From Mycobacterium terramassiliense (GTDB lineage Bacteria; Actinomycetota; Actinomycetes; Mycobacteriales; Mycobacteriaceae), in assembly GCF_900157385.1 (NCBI RefSeq), contig NZ_LT717700.1:558001-622000 (forward strand): a DNA stretch of 64,000 nt, given 5' to 3'. The position numbers were made by a program, and so were the translations under genes. Every line of letters starts with the position of its first letter. The first letter of the stretch is position 1. The notes beneath the pieces are model-generated. The model had not been told where the DNA came from. It worked only from the letters and a program-made list of their open reading frames with translations, and did no database searches. Below are positions 8,194 through 18,401 of this stretch, in pieces.

Positions 8194-10878
8194 ATGAGTG
8201 CACCAGCCCCGCCAGCGCTGACCGTTCGCCATGACGGGTCGGAACGCACGTTCGCGGCGGGCCACGACGTGGTGGTCGGGCGCGATCTGCGGGCCGACAT
8301 GCGCATCACGCACCCGCTGATCTCGCGCGCCCATTTGTTGCTGCGCTTCGACCAGGGCCGGTGGCTGGCGATCGACAACGGCTCGCTCAACGGAACTTTC
8401 GTCAACGGCCGCCGGGTGCCGGTGGTGGACATCCACGACGGCCAAACCCTCAACATCGGAAATCCGGACGGGCCGCAGCTGACCTTCGAGGTGGGTCGCC
8501 ACCAAGGGATGGCCGGGCGCCCGCCCCGCACCGAATCGATGGGCATCCCGGTGGCCGCGCACGCGGGAACGGCGTGGCCGGCCTCGCAGCCGGGGGGTCC
8601 TCCCGTCGCCGCGCCGCCCGCTCCACGCCGGACCCCGAACTGGGCCCAACCGGCGACGCGGCGCCCGCATCCGGGCCCGCCGCCGCCGGCGTACCCGCCG
8701 AGCGGAGGGGGGCGGCCCCCCGCCTACCCGACCAGCGCGCCGCCGCCGGCGAATTTCCAGCCGCACCCCCAGATGTCCGCGCCGGCGGGGCCGCACACGA
8801 ATTCGCCGCACACCGAGATGTCGCCGAACCTCGCCAAGCCGCCGGAGGTCGCCAACCTGGCGACCAAGATGTTCCAGGCGCTGATGCCCGGCCGGTCCGG
8901 CGCGATGCCGAAGCCGAGCGGCGCGCTCACGATCGGCCGCGCCACCGACAACGACATCGTCATCCAGGACGTCCTGGCCTCGCGCCACCACGCGTTTTTG
9001 ACCCAGACCCCGCTGGGCACCGAGATCCGCGACGCGCACAGCGTCAACGGGACCTTCGTCAACGGCGTGCGCGTCGGCTCGGCGGTGCTGACCGAGGGCG
9101 ACGTGGTCACGATCGGCAACGTCGACCTGGTCTTCACCCGCGACACCCTCGTCCGTCGCACCGAGGCCGCGACCCGCACCGGCGGCCTGGAGGTCAAAGG
9201 CGTCTGCTTCGAGGTCGACCACGGCAAGCAGCTCCTCGACCACATCTCGCTCACCGCCCGCCCCGGGACGCTGACCGCCATCATCGGCGGGTCCGGCGCC
9301 GGCAAGACCACGCTGTCGCGGCTGATCGCCGGCTACACCAGCCCCACGTCCGGCTCGGTGACCTTCGAGGGCCACAACATTCACGCCGAATACGCGTCCA
9401 TGCGCAGCAGGATCGGGATGGTCCCGCAGGACGACGTCGTGCACCGCCAGCTGACCGTCAGCCAGGCGCTGGGCTACGCCGCCGAGCTGCGGCTGCCGCC
9501 CGACACGAGCAAGGCCGACCGCGAACAGGTCGTCGCCCAGGTGCTCGAGGAACTCGAGCTGACCAAGCACGCCGACACCCGCGTCGACAAGCTGTCGGGC
9601 GGCCAGCGCAAGCGCGCGTCGGTCGCGCTCGAGCTGCTGACCGGGCCGTCGCTGCTGATCCTCGACGAGCCCACCACCGGCCTCGACCCGGCGCTGGACC
9701 GTCAGGTGATGATGATGCTGCGCCAGCTCGCCGACGCCGGCCGCGTGGTGCTGGTGGTCACCCACTCGGTGGCCTACCTGGACGTCTGCGACCAGCTGCT
9801 GCTGGTGGCGCCCGGTGGCAAGACCGCGTTTCTGGGGCCGCCCAGCCAGATCGGCGCGGCCATGGGCACCACCAACTGGGCCGACATCTTCGCCAACGTG
9901 GGCGCCGACCCCGACGAGGCCAACCGCCGCTTCCTGGCCGAGAACCGGCAGCCGGAGATGCAGGCCCCGTCCGAGGCCAGCCCGGGCGACTTGGGCGAAC
10001 CGGTGCACACCGACGTGCTGCGCCAGTTCTCCACGGTGGCGCGCCGCCAGGTGCGGCTGGTCATCTCCGACCGCGGCTACACGGTGTTCCTGGCGCTGCT
10101 GCCGTTCCTCATCGGTGTGCTCACCCTGACCGTTCGCGGCAAGACCGGGTACGGCATGGGGGACCCGACGAGCAACTCGCCCAACCAGCCCGACCAGATT
10201 CTGGTCATGCTCACCGTCGGCGCCGTGTTCATGGGCACCGCGCTGACCATTCGCGACCTGGTCGGCGAGCGCCCCATCTTCAAACGCGAGCAGGCCGTCG
10301 GGCTGTCGACCGCGTCATACCTGGCCGCCAAGGTGGTCGTGTTCAGCGCGTTCGCCGTCATGCAGGCGGGCATCGCGACCGTGATCTCGGTGATCGGCTG
10401 GGGCCAGCCGATCGCCAACGCCGTGGTGCTGGGCAACGTCAGCTTCGAGCTGTTCGTCGACGTGGCGCTGACCTGCGTCGCCTCCGCGCTGCTGGGGATG
10501 GCGCTGTCGGCGATCGCCAAGTCCCAGGACCAGATCATGCCGCTGCTGGTGGTCGCCATCATGTCGCAGCTGGTGTTCTGCGGCGGGTTGATCTGGGTGA
10601 CCAACCGGCCCGTGCTCGACCAGTTGTCCTGGCTCACGCCGGCCCGGTGGGGCTACGCGTCGGCGGCGTCGACGATCGACACCCACCGCCTGGTGGTGGG
10701 CCCGACCGACCCGAAGGATCAGCACTTCGACCACAAGGCGAGCGCCTGGCTGTTCGACATCGGGATGCTCCTGGCGCTGTGCGTGGCCTATAGCACCATC
10801 GTGTGGTGGAAGATCCGGCTCAAGGGGCACTCCGGGGCCGGCCGCACTCGCCTGTCGAGGAATCGATCGAAGCGCTGA
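8194..10878 (+). CDS. FHA-FHA-ABC exporter, first of a tandem pair (Rv1747-like)
   Basis: A half-transporter of 894 residues. FHA domain 1 (about 10-100) keeps the phosphothreonine site: GRD near residue 29, ISRAH and SLNGTFVNG. A Pro-rich linker (about 110-220) is followed by FHA domain 2 (about 245-325; GRATDND, SRHH, SVNGTFVNG). The ABC domain has Walker A GGSGAGKTT near 366, signature LSGGQRKR near 467 and Walker B LLILDEPTTGLDP. About six membrane spans follow from 630 in ABC2/ABCG order. In M. tuberculosis Rv1747 the FHA domains bind PknF-phosphorylated Thr and the protein affects lipid export. No kinase gene is adjacent. Its stop overlaps the start of the next gene by one base (TGATG). 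Confidence 0.93.
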   Translation: MSAPAPPALTVRHDGSERTFAAGHDVVVGRDLRADMRITHPLISRAHLLLRFDQGRWLAIDNGSLNGTFVNGRRVPVVDIHDGQTLNIGNPDGPQLTFEVGRHQGMAGRPPRTESMGIPVAAHAGTAWPASQPGGPPVAAPPAPRRTPNWAQPATRRPHPGPPPPAYPPSGGGRPPAYPTSAPPPANFQPHPQMSAPAGPHTNSPHTEMSPNLAKPPEVANLATKMFQALMPGRSGAMPKPSGALTIGRATDNDIVIQDVLASRHHAFLTQTPLGTEIRDAHSVNGTFVNGVRVGSAVLTEGDVVTIGNVDLVFTRDTLVRRTEAATRTGGLEVKGVCFEVDHGKQLLDHISLTARPGTLTAIIGGSGAGKTTLSRLIAGYTSPTSGSVTFEGHNIHAEYASMRSRIGMVPQDDVVHRQLTVSQALGYAAELRLPPDTSKADREQVVAQVLEELELTKHADTRVDKLSGGQRKRASVALELLTGPSLLILDEPTTGLDPALDRQVMMMLRQLADAGRVVLVVTHSVAYLDVCDQLLLVAPGGKTAFLGPPSQIGAAMGTTNWADIFANVGADPDEANRRFLAENRQPEMQAPSEASPGDLGEPVHTDVLRQFSTVARRQVRLVISDRGYTVFLALLPFLIGVLTLTVRGKTGYGMGDPTSNSPNQPDQILVMLTVGAVFMGTALTIRDLVGERPIFKREQAVGLSTASYLAAKVVVFSAFAVMQAGIATVISVIGWGQPIANAVVLGNVSFELFVDVALTCVASALLGMALSAIAKSQDQIMPLLVVAIMSQLVFCGGLIWVTNRPVLDQLSWLTPARWGYASAASTIDTHRLVVGPTDPKDQHFDHKASAWLFDIGMLLALCVAYSTIVWWKIRLKGHSGAGRTRLSRNRSKR

Positions 10879-13379
10879 TGAATCAGCCCGTGCAGCCAGT
10901 GCTGACGGTGCGGTCGCAGCGATGGGAAGGGAACTTCGCGCCGGGACGCGACGTGGTCGTCGGCAGCGACGTGCGCGCCGACCTGCGCGTGGCGCACCCA
11001 CTGGTCGCGCGCGCGCACCTGCTGCTGCGCTTCGACAACGGCCGGTGGGTCGCCGTCGACAACCATTCGCTGAACGGGGTCTTCCTCAACGGCCAGCGGG
11101 TTCCCGCGGTCGACATCCGGGACGGCCAGAGCGTCAACATCGGCAAGCCCGACGGGCCCCTGATCACGTTCCACGTCGGGCAGCACCGGGGCACCGTCGG
11201 GCTGTTGCCGCCGACGGAAACGGTCCCGACGATCGCGGCGCCCACCGGTCCCCTGCCGGTGCGTCCCAGGAGCCCCGCGCCGCGACCGCCGGGCCCGCCC
11301 CCGCGCGACGAAACGCCGCGTACCACCGCCATTCCGATCGTCCCGCCGGCCGCGCCCCCCGACGATGAGAACCCGCCCACGCAGATCGGCGTGAGCGGCG
11401 AGCTCGCCGAATTCCCGACCACCAAGGTCAAGGCCCTGGGGTCGGGCAGGCTCGAGCGACCGGTCACCGGCGCCGCCTGGATCGGTCGCTCGCTCGACAA
11501 CGACGTCGTCGTCCACGACGTGCTGGCCTCGCGCCACCACGCGTTCTTGACCGCGACTCCGGTCGGCACCGAGATCCGCGACGCCCACAGCATCAACGGC
11601 ACCTTCGTCAACGGGATCCGGGTGGGGTCGGCGGTGCTCGCCGAGGGCGACGTCGTCACGATCGGCAACGTCGACCTGGTGTTCACCGGCGGCGTCCTGG
11701 TGCGCCGCCAGGAGGTGGCGGCGCGCACCGGCGGCCTGGAGGTGCGCGAGGTCAACTTCAGCATCGGCGAGAAGAACCTGCTGGAGCGGGTGTCGCTGAC
11801 CGCCCGGCCCGGGACCCTGACCGCGATCATCGGCGGGTCCGGCGCCGGCAAGACCACGCTGTCGCGGCTGATCGCGGGGTACGCCACCCCGACCACGGGG
11901 TCGGTCACGTTCGAGGGCCACAACATCCACACCGAGTACGGGTCGTTGCGCACCAGGATCGGGATGGTCCCCCAGGACGACGTCGTGCACCGCCAGCTGA
12001 CGGTCAATCAGGCGCTGGGCTACGCCGCGGAGTTGCGGCTGCCGCCCGACACCAGCAAGCCCGACCGCGCGCTGGTCGTCGCGCAGGTGCTCGACGAGCT
12101 GGGGCTGACCGGGCACGCCGACACCCGCGTCGACAAGCTCTCCGGCGGGCAGCGCAAGCGCGCGTCGGTCGCGCTCGAGCTGCTGACCGGGCCGTCGCTG
12201 CTGATCCTCGACGAGCCCACCTCCGGCCTGGACCCGGCGCTGGACCTGCAGGTGATGACCATGCTGCGCCAACTCGCCGACGCCGGCCGGGTCGTGCTGG
12301 TGGTCACCCACTCGCTGACCTACCTCGACGTGTGCGACCAGGTGCTGCTGATGGCGCCCGGCGGCAAGACGGCCTACCTGGGCCCGCCCGACCAGATCGG
12401 CGGCGCCATGGGGACCACCAACTGGGCCCAGATCTTCGCGAAGGTCGGCGCCGACCCCGACGAGGCCAACCGCCGCTTTCTGGCGCAGAACAAACCCCCG
12501 CCACCGGTGGCGTCGGCGCCGGCCGACCTCGGCGCCCCGGCGCACACCAGCGTGCGCCGCCAGTTCTCCACGATCGCCCGGCGCCAGGTCCGGCTGGTCG
12601 TCTCCGACCGCGCCTACTTCGTGTTCCTGGCGCTGCTGCCGTTCGTCCTGGGCGCGCTGTCGCTGACCGTCCCCGGCAACACCGGGTTCGGCATCGCCCC
12701 ACCGACCGGCGGGACGCCCGACGAAGCCGCTCAGATCCTGACCCTGACGTCGGTCGCCGCCGTCTTCATGGGCACCGCGCTGACGATCCGCGACCTGATC
12801 GGCGAGCGCGCCATCTTCCGGCGCGAACAGGCGGTGGGCCTGTCGACGGGCGCCTACCTCGCCGCGAAGCTCGCGGTGTTCTGCGCGTTCGCGATCGTGC
12901 AGGCCGCCATCGTGACGGCCATCGTGCTGGTGGGCAAGGGTGCGCCGACGCGGCCGGCGGTGCTGTTCGGCTCCTCCAAATACGCGGCGAGCTTCGAGCT
13001 GTTCGTGACCATCGCGGCGATGTGCGTGGCCGCCGCGGTCCTCGGGTTGGTGCTGTCGTCGCTCGCGCGCTCCAGCGAGCAGATCATGCCGCTGCTGGTG
13101 GTGTCGCTGATGCTGCAGCTGGTGCTCGCCGGCGGCATGGTCCCGGTGACCGGCCGGATCTTCCTCGACCAGCTGTCCTGGCTGCTGCCCTCCCGCTGGG
13201 GCTACGCCGCGTCGGCGTCCACGGTCGACGTGCGGCTGCTGGTGCCCGGCTCGCTGGTGCAACAAGACAGCCACTGGGCCCACACGCCCGGGGCGTGGCT
13301 GCTCGACATGGGGATGCTCGTCGCGCTGTCGGCGATCTATGCCGCGATCGTGCGCTGGCGCATCCGGCTCAAACGCTAA
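10878..13379 (+). CDS. FHA-FHA-ABC exporter, second of the tandem pair
   Basis: Paralogue of the preceding gene, 833 residues, same order: FHA1, Pro-rich linker, FHA2, ABC domain (GGSGAGKTT near 320; LSGGQRKR; LILDEPTSGLDP), then about six membrane spans. The ABC and FHA2 parts are nearly identical to the first copy, which points to tandem duplication. FHA1 differs at binding positions: GSD replaces GRD, VARAH replaces ISRAH and SLNGVFLNG replaces SLNGTFVNG, so the usual pThr-contacting Arg and Ser are missing. The ATG at 10878 overlaps the upstream stop, so the pair is co-translated and may form a heterodimer. The stop overlaps the convergent mfpA stop. Confidence 0.93.
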   Translation: MNQPVQPVLTVRSQRWEGNFAPGRDVVVGSDVRADLRVAHPLVARAHLLLRFDNGRWVAVDNHSLNGVFLNGQRVPAVDIRDGQSVNIGKPDGPLITFHVGQHRGTVGLLPPTETVPTIAAPTGPLPVRPRSPAPRPPGPPPRDETPRTTAIPIVPPAAPPDDENPPTQIGVSGELAEFPTTKVKALGSGRLERPVTGAAWIGRSLDNDVVVHDVLASRHHAFLTATPVGTEIRDAHSINGTFVNGIRVGSAVLAEGDVVTIGNVDLVFTGGVLVRRQEVAARTGGLEVREVNFSIGEKNLLERVSLTARPGTLTAIIGGSGAGKTTLSRLIAGYATPTTGSVTFEGHNIHTEYGSLRTRIGMVPQDDVVHRQLTVNQALGYAAELRLPPDTSKPDRALVVAQVLDELGLTGHADTRVDKLSGGQRKRASVALELLTGPSLLILDEPTSGLDPALDLQVMTMLRQLADAGRVVLVVTHSLTYLDVCDQVLLMAPGGKTAYLGPPDQIGGAMGTTNWAQIFAKVGADPDEANRRFLAQNKPPPPVASAPADLGAPAHTSVRRQFSTIARRQVRLVVSDRAYFVFLALLPFVLGALSLTVPGNTGFGIAPPTGGTPDEAAQILTLTSVAAVFMGTALTIRDLIGERAIFRREQAVGLSTGAYLAAKLAVFCAFAIVQAAIVTAIVLVGKGAPTRPAVLFGSSKYAASFELFVTIAAMCVAAAVLGLVLSSLARSSEQIMPLLVVSLMLQLVLAGGMVPVTGRIFLDQLSWLLPSRWGYAASASTVDVRLLVPGSLVQQDSHWAHTPGAWLLDMGMLVALSAIYAAIVRWRIRLKR

Positions 13380-13930
13380 TCGCTTGCGCCCAGGCGCAGC
13401 CCGTGCGCCAGCGCGAAGGCCACCGCGTGGTCGACGTCCACGCGGGCGCCCGCCAGCGCGGCGGTGCGCCACACCGACGGGTCCACCGTGGCGCCGCGCA
13501 GGTCGGCGTCGTCCAGCCGGGTGCCCGTGGTCCGCACGCCGGACAGGTCGGCACCGCGCAGCACGGCCTTGCGCAGGTCGGTCTCGACCAGGCTGGTCTC
13601 CCGCAGCCGGCACCCGCTCAGGTCGACACCGCGCAGGTCGTTGCCGCCGAGCACGGCGAGCGTGAAATCCACCTCGTCGAAGGTCATCGGGCGCATCCGG
13701 CATCCCACGAAGACCGAGCCCAGCATGCTGCACTGCGCAAACGTACTGTGCCACAACAGCGTTCGCTCGAACGTGCAGTTGCGAAACGCCGAACCGTTGT
13801 GGTGGGACTCGGCCAGGTTGACGCCGCTGAAGTTGCACTCGCTGAACACCACCCGCTCGGTGCGCAGCCGGCTGAGGTCGTCGTCGCGAAAGTCGGTGCC
13901 GGTGAACTCGCGGTCGACCCAGTGCTGCAA
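13376..13930 (-). CDS. mfpA: pentapeptide repeat protein MfpA
   Basis: Right-handed quadrilateral beta-helix protein that mimics B-form DNA and binds DNA gyrase, modulating fluoroquinolone sensitivity. 184 residues, almost all in pentapeptide repeats A(D/N)LXX (for example FSGVNLAES, LRGVDLSGC, LRGADLSGV, DDADLRGAT). It closely matches Rv3361c throughout, including the start MQHWVDREFTGTDF. It is the last gene of the mfp conservon and follows the GTPase mfpB by 7 bases. In mycobacteria MfpB in its GTP form works with MfpA at gyrase. Its stop shares two bases with the stop of the convergent ABC gene. Confidence 0.97.
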   Translation of the reverse strand: MQHWVDREFTGTDFRDDDLSRLRTERVVFSECNFSGVNLAESHHNGSAFRNCTFERTLLWHSTFAQCSMLGSVFVGCRMRPMTFDEVDFTLAVLGGNDLRGVDLSGCRLRETSLVETDLRKAVLRGADLSGVRTTGTRLDDADLRGATVDPSVWRTAALAGARVDVDHAVAFALAHGLRLGASD

Positions 13931-13937
13931 CGCGGGA

Positions 13938-14513
13938 TCAGCTCGCGGCCAGGGTTTCCAGGGCGTACTCGCTGACGGCGATGAGCGCGTCGGTCGCCGA
14001 GCGGCGATCGCGGGCGTCGACCGTGATCACCGGGATGTGCCGGGGCAGCGTCAGCGCCTCACGCACCGCCTCGACGGGATAGCGTGGGGCGCCGTCGAAT
14101 TCGTTGACCGCGATCAAAAACGGCAGGTTGCGGTGCTCGAAGAAGTCGACCGCGGCGAAGCTGTCCTGCAGGCGCCGGCAGTCGACCAGGACGATCGCGC
14201 CGATCGCGCCGCGCACCAGGTCGTCCCACATGAACCAGAACCGGCGCTGACCCGGGGTCCCGAACAGGTAGAGCACCAGCTCCTCGTCCAGGGTGATGCG
14301 GCCGAAGTCCATCGCGACCGTGGTGGTCTTCTTGTCCGGGGTGGCCTCCAGCGCGTCGACGCCGGTCGACGCGTCGGTCAGCATCGCCTCGGTGCGCAAC
14401 GGCATGATTTCCGAGACCGCCCCGACGAACGTGGTCTTGCCGACACCGAACCCGCCCGCGACGACGATCTTCGTCGAAGCGTGCGCTCCGCGTTCAGAGT
14501 GCTCGAAGACCAC
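13938..14513 (-). CDS. mfpB: small Ras-like GTPase MfpB
   Basis: Conservon GTPase of 191 residues. P-loop GGFGVGKTTFVG (about 20-31), the switch/G3 region is the atypical LFGTPGQ, and the G4-like motif VNEFDGA is near residue 138. The GTPG form in place of DxxG is normal for this family and is linked to a need for a partner protein for hydrolysis, thought to be the roadblock protein MfpD. GTG 13 codons before the P-loop region at 14513 is the start; it overlaps the end of mfpC by 20 bases. It acts with MfpA on gyrase. Confidence 0.96.
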   Translation of the reverse strand: MVFEHSERGAHASTKIVVAGGFGVGKTTFVGAVSEIMPLRTEAMLTDASTGVDALEATPDKKTTTVAMDFGRITLDEELVLYLFGTPGQRRFWFMWDDLVRGAIGAIVLVDCRRLQDSFAAVDFFEHRNLPFLIAVNEFDGAPRYPVEAVREALTLPRHIPVITVDARDRRSATDALIAVSEYALETLAAS

Positions 14514-14868
14514 GCAGTGTCCTTCCTATGAGTTCGTGGCGCTCATCGGTGGTGGAGCGCTCGGTCAGCGTCCTATGCACCCGAAGGTAGCCGGACAGCA
14601 CGAGATCGCCGACCAGGACGCGCGCGACACCGACCGGTAAATCCAGCCGGGCCGAGATTTCCGCGACCGACGGGCTTTGAACGCACAGTTGGATGATTTT
14701 GCCTCTCGTGTCGTTGGGTGGCCACCGGTGGGCCAGGCCGTCCGGCAGCGTCTGGATCGGCGCTTCCAGCGGAAGGTCGACGTTGGTGTCCGTCCGGCCC
14801 GACGTCAGGGTGTACGGACGGACCAGGTTCGCCTCACGGGAGGCTGGCCAGGGTTCGCGTCGGTCCAT
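14494..14868 (-). CDS. mfpC: DUF742 conservon protein MfpC
   Basis: A 124-residue DUF742 protein with a winged-helix-like core: IIQLCVQSPSVAEISARLDLPVGVARVLVGDLVLSGYL split over about residues 59-96, the usual position in the family. The N-terminus carries the typical LVRPYTLTSGRT motif. It lies between the roadblock gene (6-base gap) and the GTPase gene (20-base overlap), the invariant conservon order. The biochemical role in mycobacteria is unclear; it probably links the kinase-like MfpE to the GTPase. Confidence 0.95.
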   Translation of the reverse strand: MDRREPWPASREANLVRPYTLTSGRTDTNVDLPLEAPIQTLPDGLAHRWPPNDTRGKIIQLCVQSPSVAEISARLDLPVGVARVLVGDLVLSGYLRVHRTLTERSTTDERHELIGRTLRGLRAL

Positions 14869-14874
14869 CGCGGC

Positions 14875-15300
14875 TCACGAGTGCGTGGCGGATCGGCGGC
14901 TGGACTGCACCACGCCCCCCACCCGTTCGACGAGGATGGCCATCTCGTAGCCGATCTGGCCGATGTCGCAGGACGTCACGGCCAGCGTGGCCAGATGCGA
15001 GCCGTCGCCCACCCGCATCAGCAGCAGGTAGCCGTTTTGCATCTCGACCACGGACTGCAGCACCTGGCCGCCCTCGAACAGCTGCGCGGCGCCGGTCGCG
15101 AGGCTGGCCAGCCCCGAGGCGACCGCGGCCAGCTGATCGGCCCGTTCCCGCGGAAGGTGCTCGCTGGCGGCGACGGGCAGCCCGTCGACGGACACCAGCA
15201 GCGCGTGCGCCACCCCGGGAACCTCGCGGGCGAACTTTGTCACCAGCCAGTCCAGCGTGGGGGCACCGCCCGCTTGCGGGGGATTGCCGGCAGACGTCAT
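14875..15300 (-). CDS. mfpD: roadblock/LC7 protein MfpD
   Basis: A 141-residue roadblock/LC7 domain protein. The core runs [29 protein letters not shown] (split, about 16-44) to the C-terminal [14 protein letters not shown]. Members of this family act as activating or scaffold partners of MglA/MfpB-type GTPases. The start ATG at 15300 overlaps the mfpE stop as ATGA. The homologue in M. tuberculosis is Rv3364c, slightly shorter. Function here is inferred from the conservon context. Confidence 0.95.
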   Translation of the reverse strand: MTSAGNPPQAGGAPTLDWLVTKFAREVPGVAHALLVSVDGLPVAASEHLPRERADQLAAVASGLASLATGAAQLFEGGQVLQSVVEMQNGYLLLMRVGDGSHLATLAVTSCDIGQIGYEMAILVERVGGVVQSSRRSATHS

Positions 15301-18146
15301 TGCTGATCGGATCCTTCACTCGTCTCGCGGGCGTGCGACCGTCCCGTGCGCACGCCACCGAAATGGCTACTGAACGAGGCCCGCACCGCCTCGGGGTCCC
15401 GCGCCGCCGCGTGGGACCCGACGAGGGAACCCTGGCCCTCATCCTGCTCGTCGTTCTCGGCGACGCTCTTCCCGTTGGCCGTGCCGGGCACCAGCCGGGC
15501 GCCCGGCGTGCGCACGGGCAGGCCGTGCTCGGTTTGCGACTCGACGGGCTTGTCCTCGGCCGCCGCGGCGAGCGACCAGCCGCGGTCCCACACCGACTGC
15601 CAATCCAGGTCTGGGCTGTTGACCAGGTCGTGCGGGTCGCCCAGCATCTCCGCCAGCATCCGACGGTAGATGACGTCGTCATCGGGCGGGGCCTGGGGAG
15701 CCCCGGCGGCCTTCGGGACCCTGGGGGCCTCCGGGGCCTTCGGAACCATGGGGGCCTCCGGGGCCTTCGGAACGGTCGGGATCGACGGGGCTTCCGGCGC
15801 GCGGGTCTCGGCGCCTTGGGCGCCCTGGGAACGCGCGGCGAAGAACGCCGAGGTGTCCGACGCCGCCGCGGGTTTGGCCGGCGGCGGTTTCGGCGCCTGG
15901 TCCGGCGGGGACTGCGCCTCGGCCCGTTGCCCGGCCTCCCACCACGGGGTGGCGAGCTCGCGGCGGTGTCGCCGGGGCAGCTGCGCGGCGGGCGCCTCGG
16001 GAATCTCGGGAACTTCGGGTGGGCTCGCCGCCACATCCGCGATGCCGCTGGAACCGGGGTTGCGGCGCGGCAGCAGGGTGACCGACGGTCCCGACGCCTC
16101 GGCACCGTTCTGGTTCGCCGGCCGGTGTCCGGCGGGCTCCCCCGCGGGGTCCGTCGTCGCGATGGCGTTGGCGAGTTTGGTGCTCGGCGATGCCACGGCG
16201 CCGGCCCGGCCCCGTGGCTCGGCCGCCGGGGCCGCCCCCGCGAGCAGCGCCGGCGGGAGGTAGATCTCGGCGGTCGTCCCGGCGCCGGCCTCGTTGGCCG
16301 CCGGGCCGCGCAGCCCTACCCGGATGCCGTGCCGGGCGGCGATGCGGCCCACCACGAAAAGGCCCATGTGGCGGGCGTTATCGGGGGTGACGTCGCCGCC
16401 GGCATGCAGCCGCATGTTGGCCATGCGGCGGTCGGCGTCGTTCATGCCCAGGCCGGAGTCGGAGATCCGCAGCATGACGCCGCCGTCCCCGCCGCGCGCC
16501 GCCGAGACCCGGACGGTCGTGGTCGGCGGCGAGTAGCGCAGGGCGTTGTCGATAAGCTCCGCGAACAGGTGAATGGCGCCGCCCGCCGCCGCCCCGATCA
16601 GCATGCAGTCGGGCAGGCCGGTCACCTCGACCCGCCGGTAGTCCTCGACCTCGGACACCGCGGCGTTGATCACCGTCGTCAGCGGCACCGGCTCACGCTG
16701 ATCGCGCGCCAGCTGCGCGCCCGCGAGCACCAGCAGGTTGGCGCTGTTGCGGCGCAGCCTCGCCGCGAGGTGGTCCAGCCGGAACAGGCTGTCGAGGCGC
16801 TCGGGATCCTCCTCGTTGCGCTCCAGCCGGTCGATCAGCGTCAGCTGCTGGTCGACCAGCGAACGGCTGCGCCGCGACATGGTCTCGAACATGTCGTTGA
16901 CCAGCAGGCGCAACCGCGCCTCGTCGCCGGCCAGCAGCAGGGCCCGCGTGTGCAGTTCGTCGACGGCGTGGGCGACCTGGCCGATCTCCTCGGTGGTGTG
17001 CACCGGCAGCGGCTGCGGGATGGGTTCGGCGCCACCGGCCTTGACGCGGGCCACCTCCTCCTCGAGGTCTTGGTGGGCGACCTTGAGCGCGCCGTCGCGC
17101 AGGACGCGCAGCGGCCGCACCAGCGCTCGCGCGACCAGCAACACGACCAGCAGCGCGATCACGATGGCGGCCAGCACCAGCACGGTGTCGGTGATCGCGG
17201 CGTTGCGGCGCTCGGTGGCCTCGGCGTGCACCGACTTGGTCACCGACGCGGTGGCGTCGGCGACGACCTGTTCGGCGATCCCGTCGGTGGTCTGGATCGA
17301 GCGCAGCAGCTCGGGGTTGTCGACGAGCACGCTGGCCGGATCCGACATGATCGCCATCCGGGTGACCATCTGCTGCTGCAGCGTCTTGGCTTCGGGCGAC
17401 CCGGCGCCCAGCACCTCGCTCATGCCGAACAGCGTCGACGGTTCGGTGCCGGCCAGCGCCATCATCGAGGTCCGCAGCTGCGGCTCGGGCAGGTCGGACC
17501 CGCGGGTCACCAGGATCTCCTGCATCGTCATCTGCCCGCGGGCGCCGACGGCCCGGCTCAGGCCCTGCGCCTCGGCGCGGATCCGCTCGTTGCCGACGCG
17601 GACCGACGCGTTGATCACGTCCTCGGCGGTCAACAGGAGCGGGGCGTAGGTGGTCACCCGGTCCCGCAAACCGATGCTGTTGTCGGCCACCTTGTCCAGC
17701 AGCCCCTGCCCGCCGTTGAGCAGCGTGCTCACCCCGGACCGGACGTCGGGGGTGACATCGGTGTCCGCCAGCCGCTGCGCAAGCTCGTGCTTGCGCGCCT
17801 CGTAGTTTTTCCTGGCGCCGTCGACGTCGCGTCCGGTGGAGCTGGCCAGCAGCGCGACATCCAGCGCCGACATGTACTTGGTGATCGCCGGCAGCACGTC
17901 GGCGCGCGCGGCGGCCAGCTTGAGGCCGCCGGCGTTGGCCATCGCGTCCTTGATGCGCAACCCGCCGAACGCCGTCGCCAAAATCAGCGGTACCAGCACG
18001 ATCGCCAGGACCTTGTAGCGAACGGGCCAGTTGCTCGGCGACCAGGTCGGCGGGCGCTTGGCCCGCGACGCCCCGGTGGCGGGGGCGTCATCGAACCCGG
18101 GTGTGCCCGCCTCGGCCGCGTGGGCCGGGCGGGTGAACATGGTCAC
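15297..18146 (-). CDS. mfpE: sensor histidine kinase-like protein MfpE
   Basis: Membrane sensor and first gene of the mfp conservon, 949 residues. TM1 about 45-61; extracellular NIT-like helical sensor about 65-315; TM2 about 321-340; HAMP about 341-410; dimerisation region with candidate phospho-His459 in [14 protein letters not shown]; HATPase_c with N-box IDNALRY near 534 and G1 DSGLGM. A long disordered Pro/Ala-rich tail (about 640-949) carries VPKAPEAP repeats. The frame also offers ATG at 18140; neither start has a clear ribosome site. There is no response-regulator gene nearby, which is usual for conservons. It is longer than Rv3365c, mainly in the tail. Confidence 0.93.
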   Translation of the reverse strand: MTMFTRPAHAAEAGTPGFDDAPATGASRAKRPPTWSPSNWPVRYKVLAIVLVPLILATAFGGLRIKDAMANAGGLKLAAARADVLPAITKYMSALDVALLASSTGRDVDGARKNYEARKHELAQRLADTDVTPDVRSGVSTLLNGGQGLLDKVADNSIGLRDRVTTYAPLLLTAEDVINASVRVGNERIRAEAQGLSRAVGARGQMTMQEILVTRGSDLPEPQLRTSMMALAGTEPSTLFGMSEVLGAGSPEAKTLQQQMVTRMAIMSDPASVLVDNPELLRSIQTTDGIAEQVVADATASVTKSVHAEATERRNAAITDTVLVLAAIVIALLVVLLVARALVRPLRVLRDGALKVAHQDLEEEVARVKAGGAEPIPQPLPVHTTEEIGQVAHAVDELHTRALLLAGDEARLRLLVNDMFETMSRRSRSLVDQQLTLIDRLERNEEDPERLDSLFRLDHLAARLRRNSANLLVLAGAQLARDQREPVPLTTVINAAVSEVEDYRRVEVTGLPDCMLIGAAAGGAIHLFAELIDNALRYSPPTTTVRVSAARGGDGGVMLRISDSGLGMNDADRRMANMRLHAGGDVTPDNARHMGLFVVGRIAARHGIRVGLRGPAANEAGAGTTAEIYLPPALLAGAAPAAEPRGRAGAVASPSTKLANAIATTDPAGEPAGHRPANQNGAEASGPSVTLLPRRNPGSSGIADVAASPPEVPEIPEAPAAQLPRRHRRELATPWWEAGQRAEAQSPPDQAPKPPPAKPAAASDTSAFFAARSQGAQGAETRAPEAPSIPTVPKAPEAPMVPKAPEAPRVPKAAGAPQAPPDDDVIYRRMLAEMLGDPHDLVNSPDLDWQSVWDRGWSLAAAAEDKPVESQTEHGLPVRTPGARLVPGTANGKSVAENDEQDEGQGSLVGSHAAARDPEAVRASFSSHFGGVRTGRSHARETSEGSDQQ

Positions 18147-18401
18147 GTGCCGGCGGCCGCGCGGCCGGCCGCTGCGCCGATCGTGGGCGCTCGGTGAAAC
18201 GAGAGACTCATGAGACTTCCTGATTTATTCGCCTGCCACGCGCAGAGGGACGCGAGAGTTAAACGCCTGGCAATCCGACGAGTATGACAGCCCGCGGCCG
18301 AGGTCTCCACAATTCCTACTGAGTACGCAGAGCCCTCCAAGGTAAGCCGGTGCGCGGGGATGCAAGTCTGGCAAACAAATTGGCTTTGTCATGATCGGCA
18401 G

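Noticed and set aside
10788..13838. Very long open frame on the minus strand through the second ABC gene
   Set aside because: It is antisense to a clear FHA-ABC protein, is Arg/Gly/Pro-rich with no domain, and is explained by GC-rich codon use.
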